Positions 8,483 through 16,872 of a stretch of DNA of 64,000 nt are shown here, piece by piece. Every line of letters begins with the position of its first letter. Within the stretch, counting starts at the first letter, position 1. This DNA comes from Agrobacterium vaccinii (GTDB lineage Bacteria > Pseudomonadota > Alphaproteobacteria > Rhizobiales > Rhizobiaceae). The DNA lies in assembly GCF_021310995.1 (NCBI RefSeq), contig NZ_CP054151.1:434001-498000 (forward strand). The letters run 5' to 3'. The notes below the pieces were generated by a model. It searched no databases. It worked only from the letters and a program-made list of their open reading frames with translations, and was not told the origin of the DNA. The translations under genes and the position numbers were made by a program.

Positions 8483-8686
8483 TTAGCGGCGTCGGCGTGC
8501 ACCGGCTGCAGCATGGACCAACACTGCTGTCGAAAGAAGGATGCTGGAAATCAGCAGGGCGACGGAGACAAGACCGGCGCTGCTAATCTCCGCATTGGCC
8601 GATAACCGAAGATGTCTGCCCATCGTTACCGTCGCTTCGGCGCGATTCAGAGGCGAAATGACGTCATTGTTGGAAGCTTTGGTCAC
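8483..8686 (-). CDS. Small predicted membrane protein, function unknown
   Basis: 67 residues from a GTG at 8686 that has GGAG 7 bases upstream. The C-terminal half holds one strong hydrophobic segment (about AGLVSVALLISSILLSTAVL), followed by a short basic tail GARRRR, as in single-pass small membrane proteins. It converges on the DUF2256 gene with 13 bases between stops. No family was recognised. It could be spurious, but the ribosome-binding site and membrane segment favour a real gene. Confidence 0.5.
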   Translation of the reverse strand: MTKASNNDVISPLNRAEATVTMGRHLRLSANAEISSAGLVSVALLISSILLSTAVLVHAAAGARRRR

Positions 8687-8746
8687 GGAAAATCTCCACC
8701 ATTTCCTCACCTACGTTAGCTTATTTTCGCATGATTACGAATATAA

Positions 8747-8771
8747 GGAACTGGACATCAAGAAGCGCGTT
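8747..8771 (+). promoter_or_regulatory. EcfG-type general stress promoter upstream of the AI-2E permease gene
   Basis: GGAAC, 16 bases, CGTT: an exact match to the alphaproteobacterial EcfG (RpoE2) consensus GGAAC-N16/17-CGTT. It lies about 120 bases before the permease start codon, in a gene-free stretch. Three other exact matches occur in intergenic DNA of this window. Confidence 0.65.
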
Positions 8772-8890
8772 CCCTGCATCGCATATATCTCACTCCGTTC
8801 GACCCTTCGCCCAAGGCCTTCAGGCAAATTTGATGCCCCTTGTTCCCATGGTCTGCCGAGTGACACTGGTGGACATTGCGAGGGGACGAA

Positions 8891-10840
8891 ATGGGACTTC
8901 CGAAAAGCATCGAACCGGCAGCCGTAACGCCGAATTATCCAATCGTGGATGTCGCGTCTAACACCATGTTGTCGGCCCGTACGGTCCTAATCCTGATCGG
9001 CGTTGCGTTTCTGTTGCGTATAGGCCAAGAAATTTTCGTGCCGCTGGCCCTGTCGCTGCTGCTCTCTTTCACGCTCGCGCCCATCGTGTCGTTTCTACGC
9101 AAGCGATCCATTCCCAAAATACTGGCCGTCATTATGGCCGTGACATCCGCCTTTTTCGCCATTGCCGTGTTCAGTTTCGTCATTGCAACACAGGTTGCTA
9201 ACCTTGCGGAAAACATTCCCACCTATCAGCGTAACATCGTCAGCAAGGTTCAGGTGCTGGCACAGGCTGGCGCAGGCAATGGATTGCTCGATCATCTCAG
9301 CAAGGCTGTGGAGAAGGTCGGCGCTGAAATACAGGTGAGAGCCGCGGAAAGCCAACAGGATGCCGCGCCCGAGCCGACCGCCCGCGAGCCGATGCCAGTG
9401 GAGATCGTGTCGCGAACCAATCCGCTGCAAACGCTTGGAAACCTTATTCTTCCGCTGATCAGTCCTTTTGCAACGGCGGGCCTTGTCATCGTGCTCGTGG
9501 TCTTCATGCTGCTGGAGCGAGAAGACTTGCGGGACCGGTTTATCCGCCTCGTCGGTCTTAGCGATCTGCACCGCACCACCGCAGCCCTTCAGGATGCGGG
9601 CAAACGCGTCGGCAAATATCTGCTGATGCAATTGGTCGTGAATTCGCTTTACGCCCTGCCAATCACGATCGGGCTTTGGATACTCGGTATTCCCAACGCG
9701 ATTCTCTGGGGCCTGCTCACATTGGTTCTGCGGTTCGTGCCTTACATCGGCCCTGTGATCGGCATGATCCTTCCGCTGTTTCTGGCCCTTGCTATTGCAC
9801 CGGGCTGGTCGCTCGTGGCCTGGGTCGCAGCACTGTTTCTGACGACGGAACTGATCAGCAACAACGTCATCGAACCATGGCTGTATGGTTCGCATACGGG
9901 GCTGTCACCGCTCGCCATCATCGTGTCGGCAATTTTCTGGTCGTGGCTGTGGGGACCGATCGGCCTGATGTTGTCCACTCCATTGACCGTCTGCCTCGTC
10001 GTTCTGGGCCGCCACGTTCCGCAGTTCGGATTTCTCGATATTCTGCTCGGCAACGAGCCCGTTCTTGAACTGCACGAAAAGCTTTATCAGAGACTGCTCG
10101 CTGGCGACCCGAACGAAGCCACCGACAATGCTGAGGAATATCTGAAGGATGAATATCTCGTCGATTACTACGACAAGGTCGGCCTTCCAGCACTTCTCCT
10201 TGGCGAAATGGACAGACAGCGCGGCGTGATGTCCGATACGCAGATAACACTGTTTTCCAATAGCTCGCTGACACTGGTCGATAATCTGTCCGATGTTGCC
10301 GATGAAGAGGAAAACGAGGACGAACCTGAAGACAACGAAGCTGGCGCAGCCGTCTTTGACGAAACAGACCTACCTGACGGACGGGGACATTCGGTGCTGT
10401 GCATTGGTGGTCGAGGTGCGATAGACGACGCGGCCTCTGCCATGCTGAGCCAAATTATCGAGGTTCAGGGGGCAGATGTCACCTCTGCGAGTTACGCGGA
10501 CCTCACGGGCCGGTCATCGTCCAAGCTTGCCTTGGAGTCCATCGATACCGTGGTCGTCGCATTCCTGAACGGCAACTCGAAATCCCACGCGCGACAGACT
10601 GTCCGCCGCTTGAAGCGCGCCAAGCCTACGCTGCGGGTCGGCATCCTTGTTCCCGCTGCGAACGGGCAGAACTATGCCCAGATCGACGGCGAGGAAATCG
10701 GTGCAGATTACGTTGCCATTTCACTGGCGCAGGCAGCTCGTCTGGCATTGACGCGCACTGCGCCGACCGAACTTGTCGTTGCGCCGAGAAAAATCGGACG
10801 CCCTCGGGTGAGACCGACAGCGCCCATTATCGCGGCTTAA
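8891..10840 (+). CDS. AI-2E family transporter with long cytosolic C-terminal extension
   Basis: 649 residues from an ATG with a GAGGGGA ribosome-binding site. Residues about 25-375 are the AI-2E permease domain, with seven to eight membrane helices, a periplasmic or linker insert at about 120-180, and the conserved LRFVPYIGPVIG segment. Typical members are about 350-400 residues. Here a soluble tail of about 270 residues follows: a linker, an acidic stretch (about 468-485) and a compact alpha/beta domain (about 500-625) beginning HSVLCIGGRGAIDDAA, which looks Rossmann- or B12-binding-like. The family includes AI-2 exporters and Na+/H+ antiporters, so the substrate is unknown. The EcfG-type promoter suggests stress induction. 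Confidence 0.85.
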   Translation: MGLPKSIEPAAVTPNYPIVDVASNTMLSARTVLILIGVAFLLRIGQEIFVPLALSLLLSFTLAPIVSFLRKRSIPKILAVIMAVTSAFFAIAVFSFVIATQVANLAENIPTYQRNIVSKVQVLAQAGAGNGLLDHLSKAVEKVGAEIQVRAAESQQDAAPEPTAREPMPVEIVSRTNPLQTLGNLILPLISPFATAGLVIVLVVFMLLEREDLRDRFIRLVGLSDLHRTTAALQDAGKRVGKYLLMQLVVNSLYALPITIGLWILGIPNAILWGLLTLVLRFVPYIGPVIGMILPLFLALAIAPGWSLVAWVAALFLTTELISNNVIEPWLYGSHTGLSPLAIIVSAIFWSWLWGPIGLMLSTPLTVCLVVLGRHVPQFGFLDILLGNEPVLELHEKLYQRLLAGDPNEATDNAEEYLKDEYLVDYYDKVGLPALLLGEMDRQRGVMSDTQITLFSNSSLTLVDNLSDVADEEENEDEPEDNEAGAAVFDETDLPDGRGHSVLCIGGRGAIDDAASAMLSQIIEVQGADVTSASYADLTGRSSSKLALESIDTVVVAFLNGNSKSHARQTVRRLKRAKPTLRVGILVPAANGQNYAQIDGEEIGADYVAISLAQAARLALTRTAPTELVVAPRKIGRPRVRPTAPIIAA

Positions 10841-10842
10841 AA

Positions 10843-11493
10843 CTATGATTGTGGCCAACGGACCAGCGCCTCACGGCCTGCGTCCGTGAGGCCATAAACG
10901 CCCCTGTCCAGTCGTTCGAACCATCCGTAAACGTTGGATTGCAGGATTTTTCCCGCTTCGGGCGTCGCCGCCCTCACCTCTTTCAAGCGTAACGCCCCAG
11001 CCGCTAGCGTCGCAGCGCAAGCCAGGGCCTGTTGGCGATAGGCCGTCATCATGGGCGTGCGTGTGCTTCCGCCGACAACAGGATCGCCGCGCCGTTTCTG
11101 ATGTTCACGCACGAGGCGCGAGCGCCGCTTTGGGTTGGTGCGCGGCATGGGCGATACGGAGCCAACGATCACGCTGACATCACCCTTATCGGAAACACCC
11201 AACATGCCAATTCCCAATCGACGGCAGAGATCACGATAGCGTTTGTCTGCCTCACGTCCCCGTCCCTTGGCAGACACTTTTGCCGCGATCCAGACTTCAT
11301 CCGACACCGCAGCCCTGTCCACGGCCTGAAGAATGAGTTCCAGATTGAAACTCAGCTTGAGTTCGCAGACGACAATAACAGGTGGCTCCTCGCCACTGAT
11401 GCCGACGAGATCACAACCGCCGATCTCACCCTTGACCGAAAAGCCAGCAGCTTCCAGAAACGCCTTGACCGGACGGTAGAGCGAGGTTTCCAT
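10843..11493 (-). CDS. DUF2161 family PD-(D/E)XK-type protein
   Basis: 216 residues. The N-terminal half has a nuclease-like core: GCDLVGI, then VVCELKLSFN, resembling the D...ExK residues of PD-(D/E)XK enzymes. The C-terminal part (LQSNVYGWFERLDRGVYGLTDAGREAL) looks like a winged helix. This is the DUF2161 (putative phosphodiesterase) pattern. Its start codon is directly adjacent to the stop of the D,D-carboxypeptidase gene, so the two are co-transcribed. The cellular role is unknown. Confidence 0.8.
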   Translation of the reverse strand: METSLYRPVKAFLEAAGFSVKGEIGGCDLVGISGEEPPVIVVCELKLSFNLELILQAVDRAAVSDEVWIAAKVSAKGRGREADKRYRDLCRRLGIGMLGVSDKGDVSVIVGSVSPMPRTNPKRRSRLVREHQKRRGDPVVGGSTRTPMMTAYRQQALACAATLAAGALRLKEVRAATPEAGKILQSNVYGWFERLDRGVYGLTDAGREALVRWPQS

Positions 11494-12573
11494 TCAACCG
11501 GCGGAGCCAGCGGGCTGCGGAGCTTGTCCCGGGCGCGGAGATGGCACCGGTACATCCGTTGCAGTCTCACCTTGCCATGTCGTGATGGTGTGTACCTCCC
11601 CGGCAATCTGGTCTTTCAAAAACGTCTCATGTCCCGGCAACCCCATAGGATAAAGCGCTTCACGCGTGGCCTCGTAGGCAGCGCTCTTATCCGTACAGAG
11701 ACGGACTCGCATATCCTGCGGCGCGACCTCCGGGCGGTTCTGGATGGCTTCGACAGACCCGGAAGGTTTCAGCACACCATCGAATGCCTGCGTCAGATAC
11801 TGCGCGGAGCGTTCGTTTCGTTCCCGCTCCGTCGTGGCACCCAGCATCACCACCATCACGCGCTTTCCATTGCGCGTGGCGAGGCCGACATAATTTCGAC
11901 CGGAGGCGCAGAGGAAGCCGGTCTTCATGCCGACCGTTCCGCTGAAACTGGTCAGCAGCGTGTTGTTAGACTTGATCTCCTTGCCATCGATGATCACAGC
12001 AGAGCCTTGGAAGAAACGGCTGTATTCTGGAAAAGTCTTGTCGATTTCCATGCCAAGCAGCGCAAGGTCGCGTGCGGTTGCGTAATTGGTGCGGTCGAAC
12101 AGACCGTTAGGGCTGGCGAAATGTGTGCCCGTCATGCCCATGCGGGCAGCCGCTGCATTCATCCGCTGAACGAACTCCGCTTCGCTGGGCGCGACCGCCT
12201 CTGCCAAGGCAACGGCGACGTCATTGGCCGATGCCGTAAGGGCGGCAAACAGCGCATCCTCTAGCGTCATCGCTCTGCCCAATGTCAGGCCGGACTCCAG
12301 AAAAGCCTGTTTGGTCGCGTTGCGGGTCATGGTAACCGGGGTCGTCAGCGTGACCTCGCCGGATCGCAGAGCCTCGAACACCACGAACGCCGTCATCAGC
12401 TTCGTCGTAGATGCTGGATACCACGGCACGCCAGCATCCTCCTGATACAGGACCTGATGAGTGGCGGCATCAAGGACAAGCACAGGCGTGGCATGGGCAG
12501 CCCCCGTTATCAAACAGGAGACCGCAGTTGCAACTGCGGTCAGGGCCCTTGCGGCCAACAACATCTTGGTCAT
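11494..12573 (-). CDS. D-alanyl-D-alanine carboxypeptidase (penicillin-binding protein, S11 family)
   Basis: 359 residues with a signal peptide ending near AAHA. All three active-site motifs of S11 serine peptidases are present: STTK (Ser55, Lys58), SAN (Ser115, Asn117) and KTG (217-219). The enzyme trims the terminal D-alanine from peptidoglycan pentapeptides in the periplasm. The last 90 or so residues form an extra domain ending in a Pro-rich tail (PVPSPRPGQAPQP), without an obvious amphipathic membrane anchor. Downstream, without a gap, is the DUF2161 gene. Confidence 0.92.
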   Translation of the reverse strand: MTKMLLAARALTAVATAVSCLITGAAHATPVLVLDAATHQVLYQEDAGVPWYPASTTKLMTAFVVFEALRSGEVTLTTPVTMTRNATKQAFLESGLTLGRAMTLEDALFAALTASANDVAVALAEAVAPSEAEFVQRMNAAAARMGMTGTHFASPNGLFDRTNYATARDLALLGMEIDKTFPEYSRFFQGSAVIIDGKEIKSNNTLLTSFSGTVGMKTGFLCASGRNYVGLATRNGKRVMVVMLGATTERERNERSAQYLTQAFDGVLKPSGSVEAIQNRPEVAPQDMRVRLCTDKSAAYEATREALYPMGLPGHETFLKDQIAGEVHTITTWQGETATDVPVPSPRPGQAPQPAGSAG

Positions 12574-12904
12574 GTCTCAGTCTCCACGCAACTGCTCCCT
12601 CATGGCACAAGAAACCTTGCGGGCACAAGCGCCTCCTAATAGGCGACCGTGGCGAGTTGAGGACGATAGAGGGGTCAGCGTATTTTCCGCGCGTCGGCCG
12701 TTGAGCAACGAGTGCGATGCAGCATCAAATATGCTTGCCTAAAAATCATAATATGACTTTAATGACTAGATAGTATCTATCCGTCGGTCCGACATGCTCC
12801 CAGCCCACCCATTCCATACAATATCGCCGGTCCTGGATGATACTCGCTGTTTGACGTGCGGGTGCTCGCCGTCAGTAGAATGACGACATGCAAAGGGAAG
12901 CCAA
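12574..12904. other. Divergent intergenic region, no gene seen
   Basis: About 330 bases between the D,D-carboxypeptidase gene (minus) and an oxidoreductase gene (plus). It must hold both promoters. The middle, about 12720-12790, is A+T-rich compared with its flanks (AAAAATCATAATATGACTTT). No coding frame with a ribosome-binding site, no EcfG or sigma-54 element and no strong terminator was found. Confidence 0.6.
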
Positions 12905-14194
12905 GTGAAAATCGCGATTGTAGGATGCGGATCACGTCACAAGATGTTTCGCGACTCTGTGACAGAAGACTATGCGGACAAGCACGAAATCGTGGCGCTC
13001 TGCGATAGCAATGCTCACCGCCTGGGCGAGGCTGCTAATGCCATTTCCAAACCTGGCACCAACGGCGTGCCCACCTATCTTGCGGAAAATTTCGATCAGT
13101 TGATTGCCGAGCAGAGACCGGACACCATCGTCGTTGCCACGCCGGATTTTTTGCATTCCGAATACATCGTGCGGGCCTTCGAGGCTGGCTGCGATGTGAT
13201 CTGCGAGAAGCCGCTGACAATCGACCTGTCCCGACTGAAACAGATCGTCGATGCGCAGGCGCGGACGGGACGAAAGGTCATGGTGACCTTCAATTACCGT
13301 TACTCCCCTGCCCGCACGCAGATAAAGGACATGCTGGCATCCGGCGTGATCGGCAAGATCACCGCCGTGGATTTTCGCTGGCATCTGGACCGTGTCCATG
13401 GCGCGGATTACTTTCGGCGCTGGCACCGTCACAAGGAAAATTCCGGCGGACTGCTTGTCCATAAATCAACGCATCATTTCGATCTTCTCAACTGGTGGCT
13501 GGCATCCGTGCCGACGCAGGTGTTCGCTTCCGGTCAACGCGCCTTCTACCGACCAGAGACGGCGGTGGAACTCGGCCTACAGGACCATGGCCCGCGTTGT
13601 GCCGACTGTCCGGTGGCGGAAAGGTGCGCTTTCCGCCTCGATCTTGCCGCCGACGCCCAATTGCGCGCGCTCTACCTCGATGCCGAGGACGAGGATGGAT
13701 ATTTCCGCGACCGCTGCGTTTTCGACGCAGATATCGGCATTGAAGATACTATGCAGGCGCATATTCGCTACGCATCCGGCGTCACCGCCAATTACACACT
13801 GACCGCCTATTCACCCTGGGAAGGGCTTGAAATCCGGTTTCAGGGCACGAAGGGCGAGATCATTCACAAGCACATCGAGGTTCACGGCGTCTTTGGCGGT
13901 GTCCGCGACCACGCCGACGAAGAAGCCATTACCACGCAACTGCATCTTGCCGGGGAATTGCCAAGAATGATCGACGTGCCGAAGGCAACCGGCGATCATG
14001 GGGGCGCAGATCCGGTCATGCTGGGCTATATCTTCGCTCCAGAAACGATGGAGCCGGACCGGTTCAACCGCGCATCCGACCACATATCCGGTGCATGGTC
14101 CATTCTGACGGGTATTGCCGCCAATGCGTCTATCGAGACGGGATCGGCAGTCGATATCCAGTCCATGTTGACATCACGCGGCATCAATATCTGA
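12905..14194 (+). CDS. Gfo/Idh/MocA family oxidoreductase with a four-cysteine insert
   Basis: 429 residues from a GTG with AAAGGGAAG upstream. The N-terminal Rossmann fold starts KIAIVGCGSRH, and the family signature CEKPLT (Glu101-Lys102) is present. The C-terminal alpha/beta domain binds a sugar or cyclitol-like substrate. Unusually, there are cysteines at 232, 235, 241 and 271 (CADCPVAERC, then RDRC), a spacing suggestive of a zinc or iron-sulfur site. The protein is about 80 residues longer than common members. It appears monocistronic, between two gene-free stretches. The substrate is unknown; a sugar dehydrogenase or glycosidase-type activity is possible. Confidence 0.85.
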   Translation: MKIAIVGCGSRHKMFRDSVTEDYADKHEIVALCDSNAHRLGEAANAISKPGTNGVPTYLAENFDQLIAEQRPDTIVVATPDFLHSEYIVRAFEAGCDVICEKPLTIDLSRLKQIVDAQARTGRKVMVTFNYRYSPARTQIKDMLASGVIGKITAVDFRWHLDRVHGADYFRRWHRHKENSGGLLVHKSTHHFDLLNWWLASVPTQVFASGQRAFYRPETAVELGLQDHGPRCADCPVAERCAFRLDLAADAQLRALYLDAEDEDGYFRDRCVFDADIGIEDTMQAHIRYASGVTANYTLTAYSPWEGLEIRFQGTKGEIIHKHIEVHGVFGGVRDHADEEAITTQLHLAGELPRMIDVPKATGDHGGADPVMLGYIFAPETMEPDRFNRASDHISGAWSILTGIAANASIETGSAVDIQSMLTSRGINI

Positions 14195-14240
14195 AGACGT
14201 GAAGAGCCGTTAACTTGCGGTGATGAGAATTGAGGCACTG

Positions 14241-14362
14241 AAAAGGAAAAAGCCTGCCGCGGGAGGAGGTGCGGCAGGCTTTAAACTTGATCGACAACTG
14301 GGAGGAGGAGTGCTGTCGATCCACATCTTGCGACGCTGGGAGGAGGAGTGCGTCGCTTCGAT
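14241..14362 (-). ncRNA. Anti-Shine-Dalgarno small RNA, alpha-r14 (NfeR1-like) family
   Basis: On the minus strand three consecutive hairpins each present CUCCUCC in the loop, the complement of a ribosome-binding site. Stems are 14330-14336/14350-14356 (7 bp), 14289-14296/14314-14321 (8 bp) and 14249-14260/14271-14282 (12 bp). The last is followed by TTCCTTTT and acts as the Rho-independent terminator. The total is about 120 nt. Three aSD loops plus terminator in about 123 nt is the layout of the rhizobial alpha-r14 family, including NfeR1 of Sinorhizobium meliloti, which down-regulates transporter mRNAs by covering their ribosome-binding sites. Family membership is from the pattern; targets here are not known. 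Confidence 0.8.
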
Positions 14363-14368
14363 GATTTG

Positions 14369-14397
14369 AATATAGTCGCGTCAGCAGAATTTAACAG
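14369..14397 (-). promoter_or_regulatory. Probable promoter of the aSD small RNA
   Basis: Minus-strand TATATT (14369-14374) with CTGTTA 17 bases upstream (14392-14397). Start would fall near 14362, just before the first hairpin. The -35 box is weak, so an activator or a relaxed rhizobial promoter is likely. Confidence 0.45.
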
Positions 14398-14483
14398 AGC
14401 AACTCTCGCAATGCAGGAATGCATTTTTGCATAGCTTGGCAAATGTTGCCCTGTTTTTCATCACATAGGCATGCTCTTTGTCG

Positions 14484-15233
14484 TCAAACGTCTCTGTGAA
14501 CTTGAAATCCGGCAAAGGACTGATTGACCGGCATCAACTCTATGCTGTTGATATTGATATGCTTTGGTTGCGACGCAACCCAGTGAACGGTGTTGGCGAT
14601 ATCTTCTGGAACGATGGGATTGACGCCTTTATAAAGTGCGTCGGACGCCTCCTGGTTTCCACCAGTGCGCACCACGGTGAACTCGGTTTCGCACATCCCC
14701 GGCTCGATCGAGGTCACGCGAACGCCCTTACCATGCATGTCCGACCGCAAACCCAGCGAAAACTGGCGCACGAACGCCTTCGTACCGGCATAGACGTTGC
14801 CGCCTGTGTACGGCCAACTGGCCGCGACGGAGGAAAGGTTGATGACCACACCCCTGCGCTCGATCAGCGTCGGCAACAGATGATGCGTGACGTTCAACAG
14901 ACCTGTGATGTTGGTATTGACCATCGTATGCCAGTCTTTCAACGGCACGCCCGGAGCTATTGCCGTACCCAATGCGAGACCGGCATTGTTGACGAGGACA
15001 TCTATATCCCGGAATTCAGCTGGCAACGATTCGAACGCCGACGCCATTGCGGCTTCGTCGGTTATGTCGAAGACCATGCCGTGAAACGCCGCGCCGAGCT
15101 CTTCACCCAGTTTCGCGAGCCTGTCTGCCCGGCGACCCGTGCCGACGACTTTCCAGCCATCTTTCACAAACAATCTGGCCGTGGCCTCGCCAAAGCCCGA
15201 AGTCGCGCCCGTGATAAGAATTGTTCCGCTCAT
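14484..15233 (-). CDS. ydfG: YdfG-type NADP-dependent 3-hydroxy acid dehydrogenase (SDR)
   Basis: 249-residue classical SDR with TGATSGFG (cofactor), NNAGLALG, the catalytic Ser in LSSVAASWPY, YAGTK (Tyr and Lys), and the PGMCETEF stretch characteristic of the YdfG group. E. coli YdfG oxidises serine, allo-threonine and 3-hydroxyisobutyrate and reduces malonic semialdehyde. Length and motifs match closely. The gene follows the deoxyribosyltransferase-like gene by 14 bases on the same strand, so they are co-transcribed. The convergent aSD small RNA lies downstream. Confidence 0.85.
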   Translation of the reverse strand: MSGTILITGATSGFGEATARLFVKDGWKVVGTGRRADRLAKLGEELGAAFHGMVFDITDEAAMASAFESLPAEFRDIDVLVNNAGLALGTAIAPGVPLKDWHTMVNTNITGLLNVTHHLLPTLIERRGVVINLSSVAASWPYTGGNVYAGTKAFVRQFSLGLRSDMHGKGVRVTSIEPGMCETEFTVVRTGGNQEASDALYKGVNPIVPEDIANTVHWVASQPKHININSIELMPVNQSFAGFQVHRDV

Positions 15234-15247
15234 CTGTTGTCTCCGCC

Positions 15248-15832
15248 TTACTGATTTTTCTGTTCAAGAAGCGCTTGAACTGCATGCTGCAAGCATTCCT
15301 TGAATGCCTTGAGATCGGTGTAGAGCGCTTCCACTGGCGCGTCCCCCACCACCACGACACCACCGCGCCGCAAAATTCCGCCATGCAGCATGAGATTGTC
15401 CGCCATATCGAAATTCTCGATCGACAGTCCGTCTGGTCCGCGGTAACGACCGGTTTCATCCAGCGTCGCGACATCGCCGTAATGGCGCTTGATGCGGGTG
15501 AAATGATCCGCTGCAACGTTGGTATAAGCAAAGACCGGCTTGCCCAGCGCGCACATGAAGCCGAGCTCGAAGCTGGTTCCGGTATCCGCCGCAATGCCAC
15601 GGAACGGTGTGAGGTTGGCGATGATGGCATCAGCCTCAATCATCATCTCCTCATCCACGGCATTGATGTTGCAGCCATGGCCGATTTTCGTCTCTGCCGG
15701 AGGGATCTGGAGATCGCCAGGTGAAAGCGGGATGAAACCGGCCTGACGGGCAAGTTCGGCTTTCGCATCAAGCATTTCACGGGCATTCGGCAGGAAAACT
15801 TCCGGCCCGGCGAGATAGACTTTGACTGACAT
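15248..15832 (-). CDS. Nucleoside 2-deoxyribosyltransferase-like protein
   Basis: 194 residues from the ATG at 15832 (MSVKVYLAGPEVF); an upstream in-frame GTG at 15844 adds four residues. The N-terminal YLAGPEVF, the central DAIIANLTPFRG and DTGTSFELGF (with the conserved catalytic Glu region) are the nucleoside deoxyribosyltransferase/DNPH1 pattern. Such enzymes transfer or hydrolyse 2-deoxyribose from nucleosides or dNMPs, in salvage or pool cleaning. It is the first gene of a short unit with ydfG. The exact substrate cannot be told. Confidence 0.82.
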   Translation of the reverse strand: MSVKVYLAGPEVFLPNAREMLDAKAELARQAGFIPLSPGDLQIPPAETKIGHGCNINAVDEEMMIEADAIIANLTPFRGIAADTGTSFELGFMCALGKPVFAYTNVAADHFTRIKRHYGDVATLDETGRYRGPDGLSIENFDMADNLMLHGGILRRGGVVVVGDAPVEALYTDLKAFKECLQHAVQALLEQKNQ

Positions 15833-15996
15833 GGGAAAAGGCACTTCTGATTAAAATGAGCAATGGTGGGTAGCTTAACCCGCCGTTCCGCCGCAGTGCA
15901 AGGCCAGCTCCCGCCTTAAGAAAACACGATGAAACAGTATCGCGAACAGGCACTTTGCGATATAGCCGCCGCAACAATCCAGAAGTGGAGACAGGC

Positions 15997-16623
15997 ATGG
16001 CAGCGACGATCCGTTATCACGAAGGCGATATTTCTGAACGGGATGCAGCCCGCTACACCGGCGCGGTCGCCATTGACACGGAAACGTTGGGACTTGTGCC
16101 AAGACGCGACCGGCTGTGCGTCGTTCAGCTTTCGCCCGGGGATGGCAGCGCCGATGTCATCCGCATTGCGGCGGGCCAGAAGGAAGCGCCCAATCTGGTC
16201 ATGCTGCTGGAAGACCCCGCGCGCCAGAAGATTTTTCACTATGGCCGCTTTGATATTGCGGTGCTCTTCCACACTTTCGGCGTCACTTCCACGCCGGTCT
16301 TCTGCACCAAGATCGCCTCGCGCCTCTGCCGGACCTATACGGACCGCCATGGCCTGAAGGATAATCTGAAGGAAATGCTGGAGGTCGATATCTCCAAGGC
16401 CCAGCAATCGTCCGACTGGGCTGCGGAAAAGCTATCTCAGGCGCAACTCGAATATGCCGCATCCGACGTGCTGTACCTCCACGCCTTGCGGGACAAGCTC
16501 ACCGCTCGTCTGATTCGTGATGGTCGCTACGAGCACGCAGAAGCCTGCTTCGCGTTCCTGCCGACACGCTCCAAGCTTGACCTGCTGGGCTGGGACGACA
16601 CTGATATCTTCGCGCACAGCTGA
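15997..16623 (+). CDS. RNase D-type 3'-5' exonuclease (DEDDy)
   Basis: 208 residues from an ATG with GTGGAGAC upstream. The three exonuclease motifs are present: Exo I IDTETLG, Exo II HYGRFDIAVLF and Exo III YAASDVLYLHAL with the DEDDy tyrosine. It is shorter than E. coli RNase D (about 375 residues) because the HRDC domains are absent, as in the short alphaproteobacterial form. It should trim RNA 3' ends. It is divergent from the deoxyribosyltransferase-like gene. Confidence 0.88.
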   Translation: MAATIRYHEGDISERDAARYTGAVAIDTETLGLVPRRDRLCVVQLSPGDGSADVIRIAAGQKEAPNLVMLLEDPARQKIFHYGRFDIAVLFHTFGVTSTPVFCTKIASRLCRTYTDRHGLKDNLKEMLEVDISKAQQSSDWAAEKLSQAQLEYAASDVLYLHALRDKLTARLIRDGRYEHAEACFAFLPTRSKLDLLGWDDTDIFAHS

Positions 16624-16662
16624 CCACGAGCATCTCCAGCGCGCCTAAAGCGCTTGGTTAGC

Positions 16663-16687
16663 GGAACGTTAATCTTTCAGGATCATT
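16663..16687 (+). promoter_or_regulatory. Weak EcfG-like element (GGAAC-N16-CATT)
   Basis: GGAAC followed after 16 bases by CATT, one mismatch from the EcfG -10 consensus CGTT. It lies 40 bases after the RNase D stop and about 185 bases before the next start. It is reported because the same variant occurs at 41813-41837; either could be chance. Confidence 0.25.
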
Positions 16688-16872
16688 GTTCAAGCAGTTG
16701 ATTCGACACACATGCCAGCAATCGCGGCTGCGCTGTCTCAAACTGTTCTATGCCGCATGAGCGGACGGAAATAGTCCCTGCCTCGTCGCCAAGGCCCAAA
16801 TCGAAAGCCGGGCCGTTTCAAGTTGATATGTCCTGTATACGTAACGGGACGTATCGAGGAAGGGAGCGCGCA

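Noticed and set aside
14257..14348. Repeated GGGAGGAGG on the plus strand as ribosome-binding sites or a simple repeat
   Set aside because: No start codon with a coding frame follows them. On the minus strand they form hairpin loops of an aSD small RNA, which explains all three copies.
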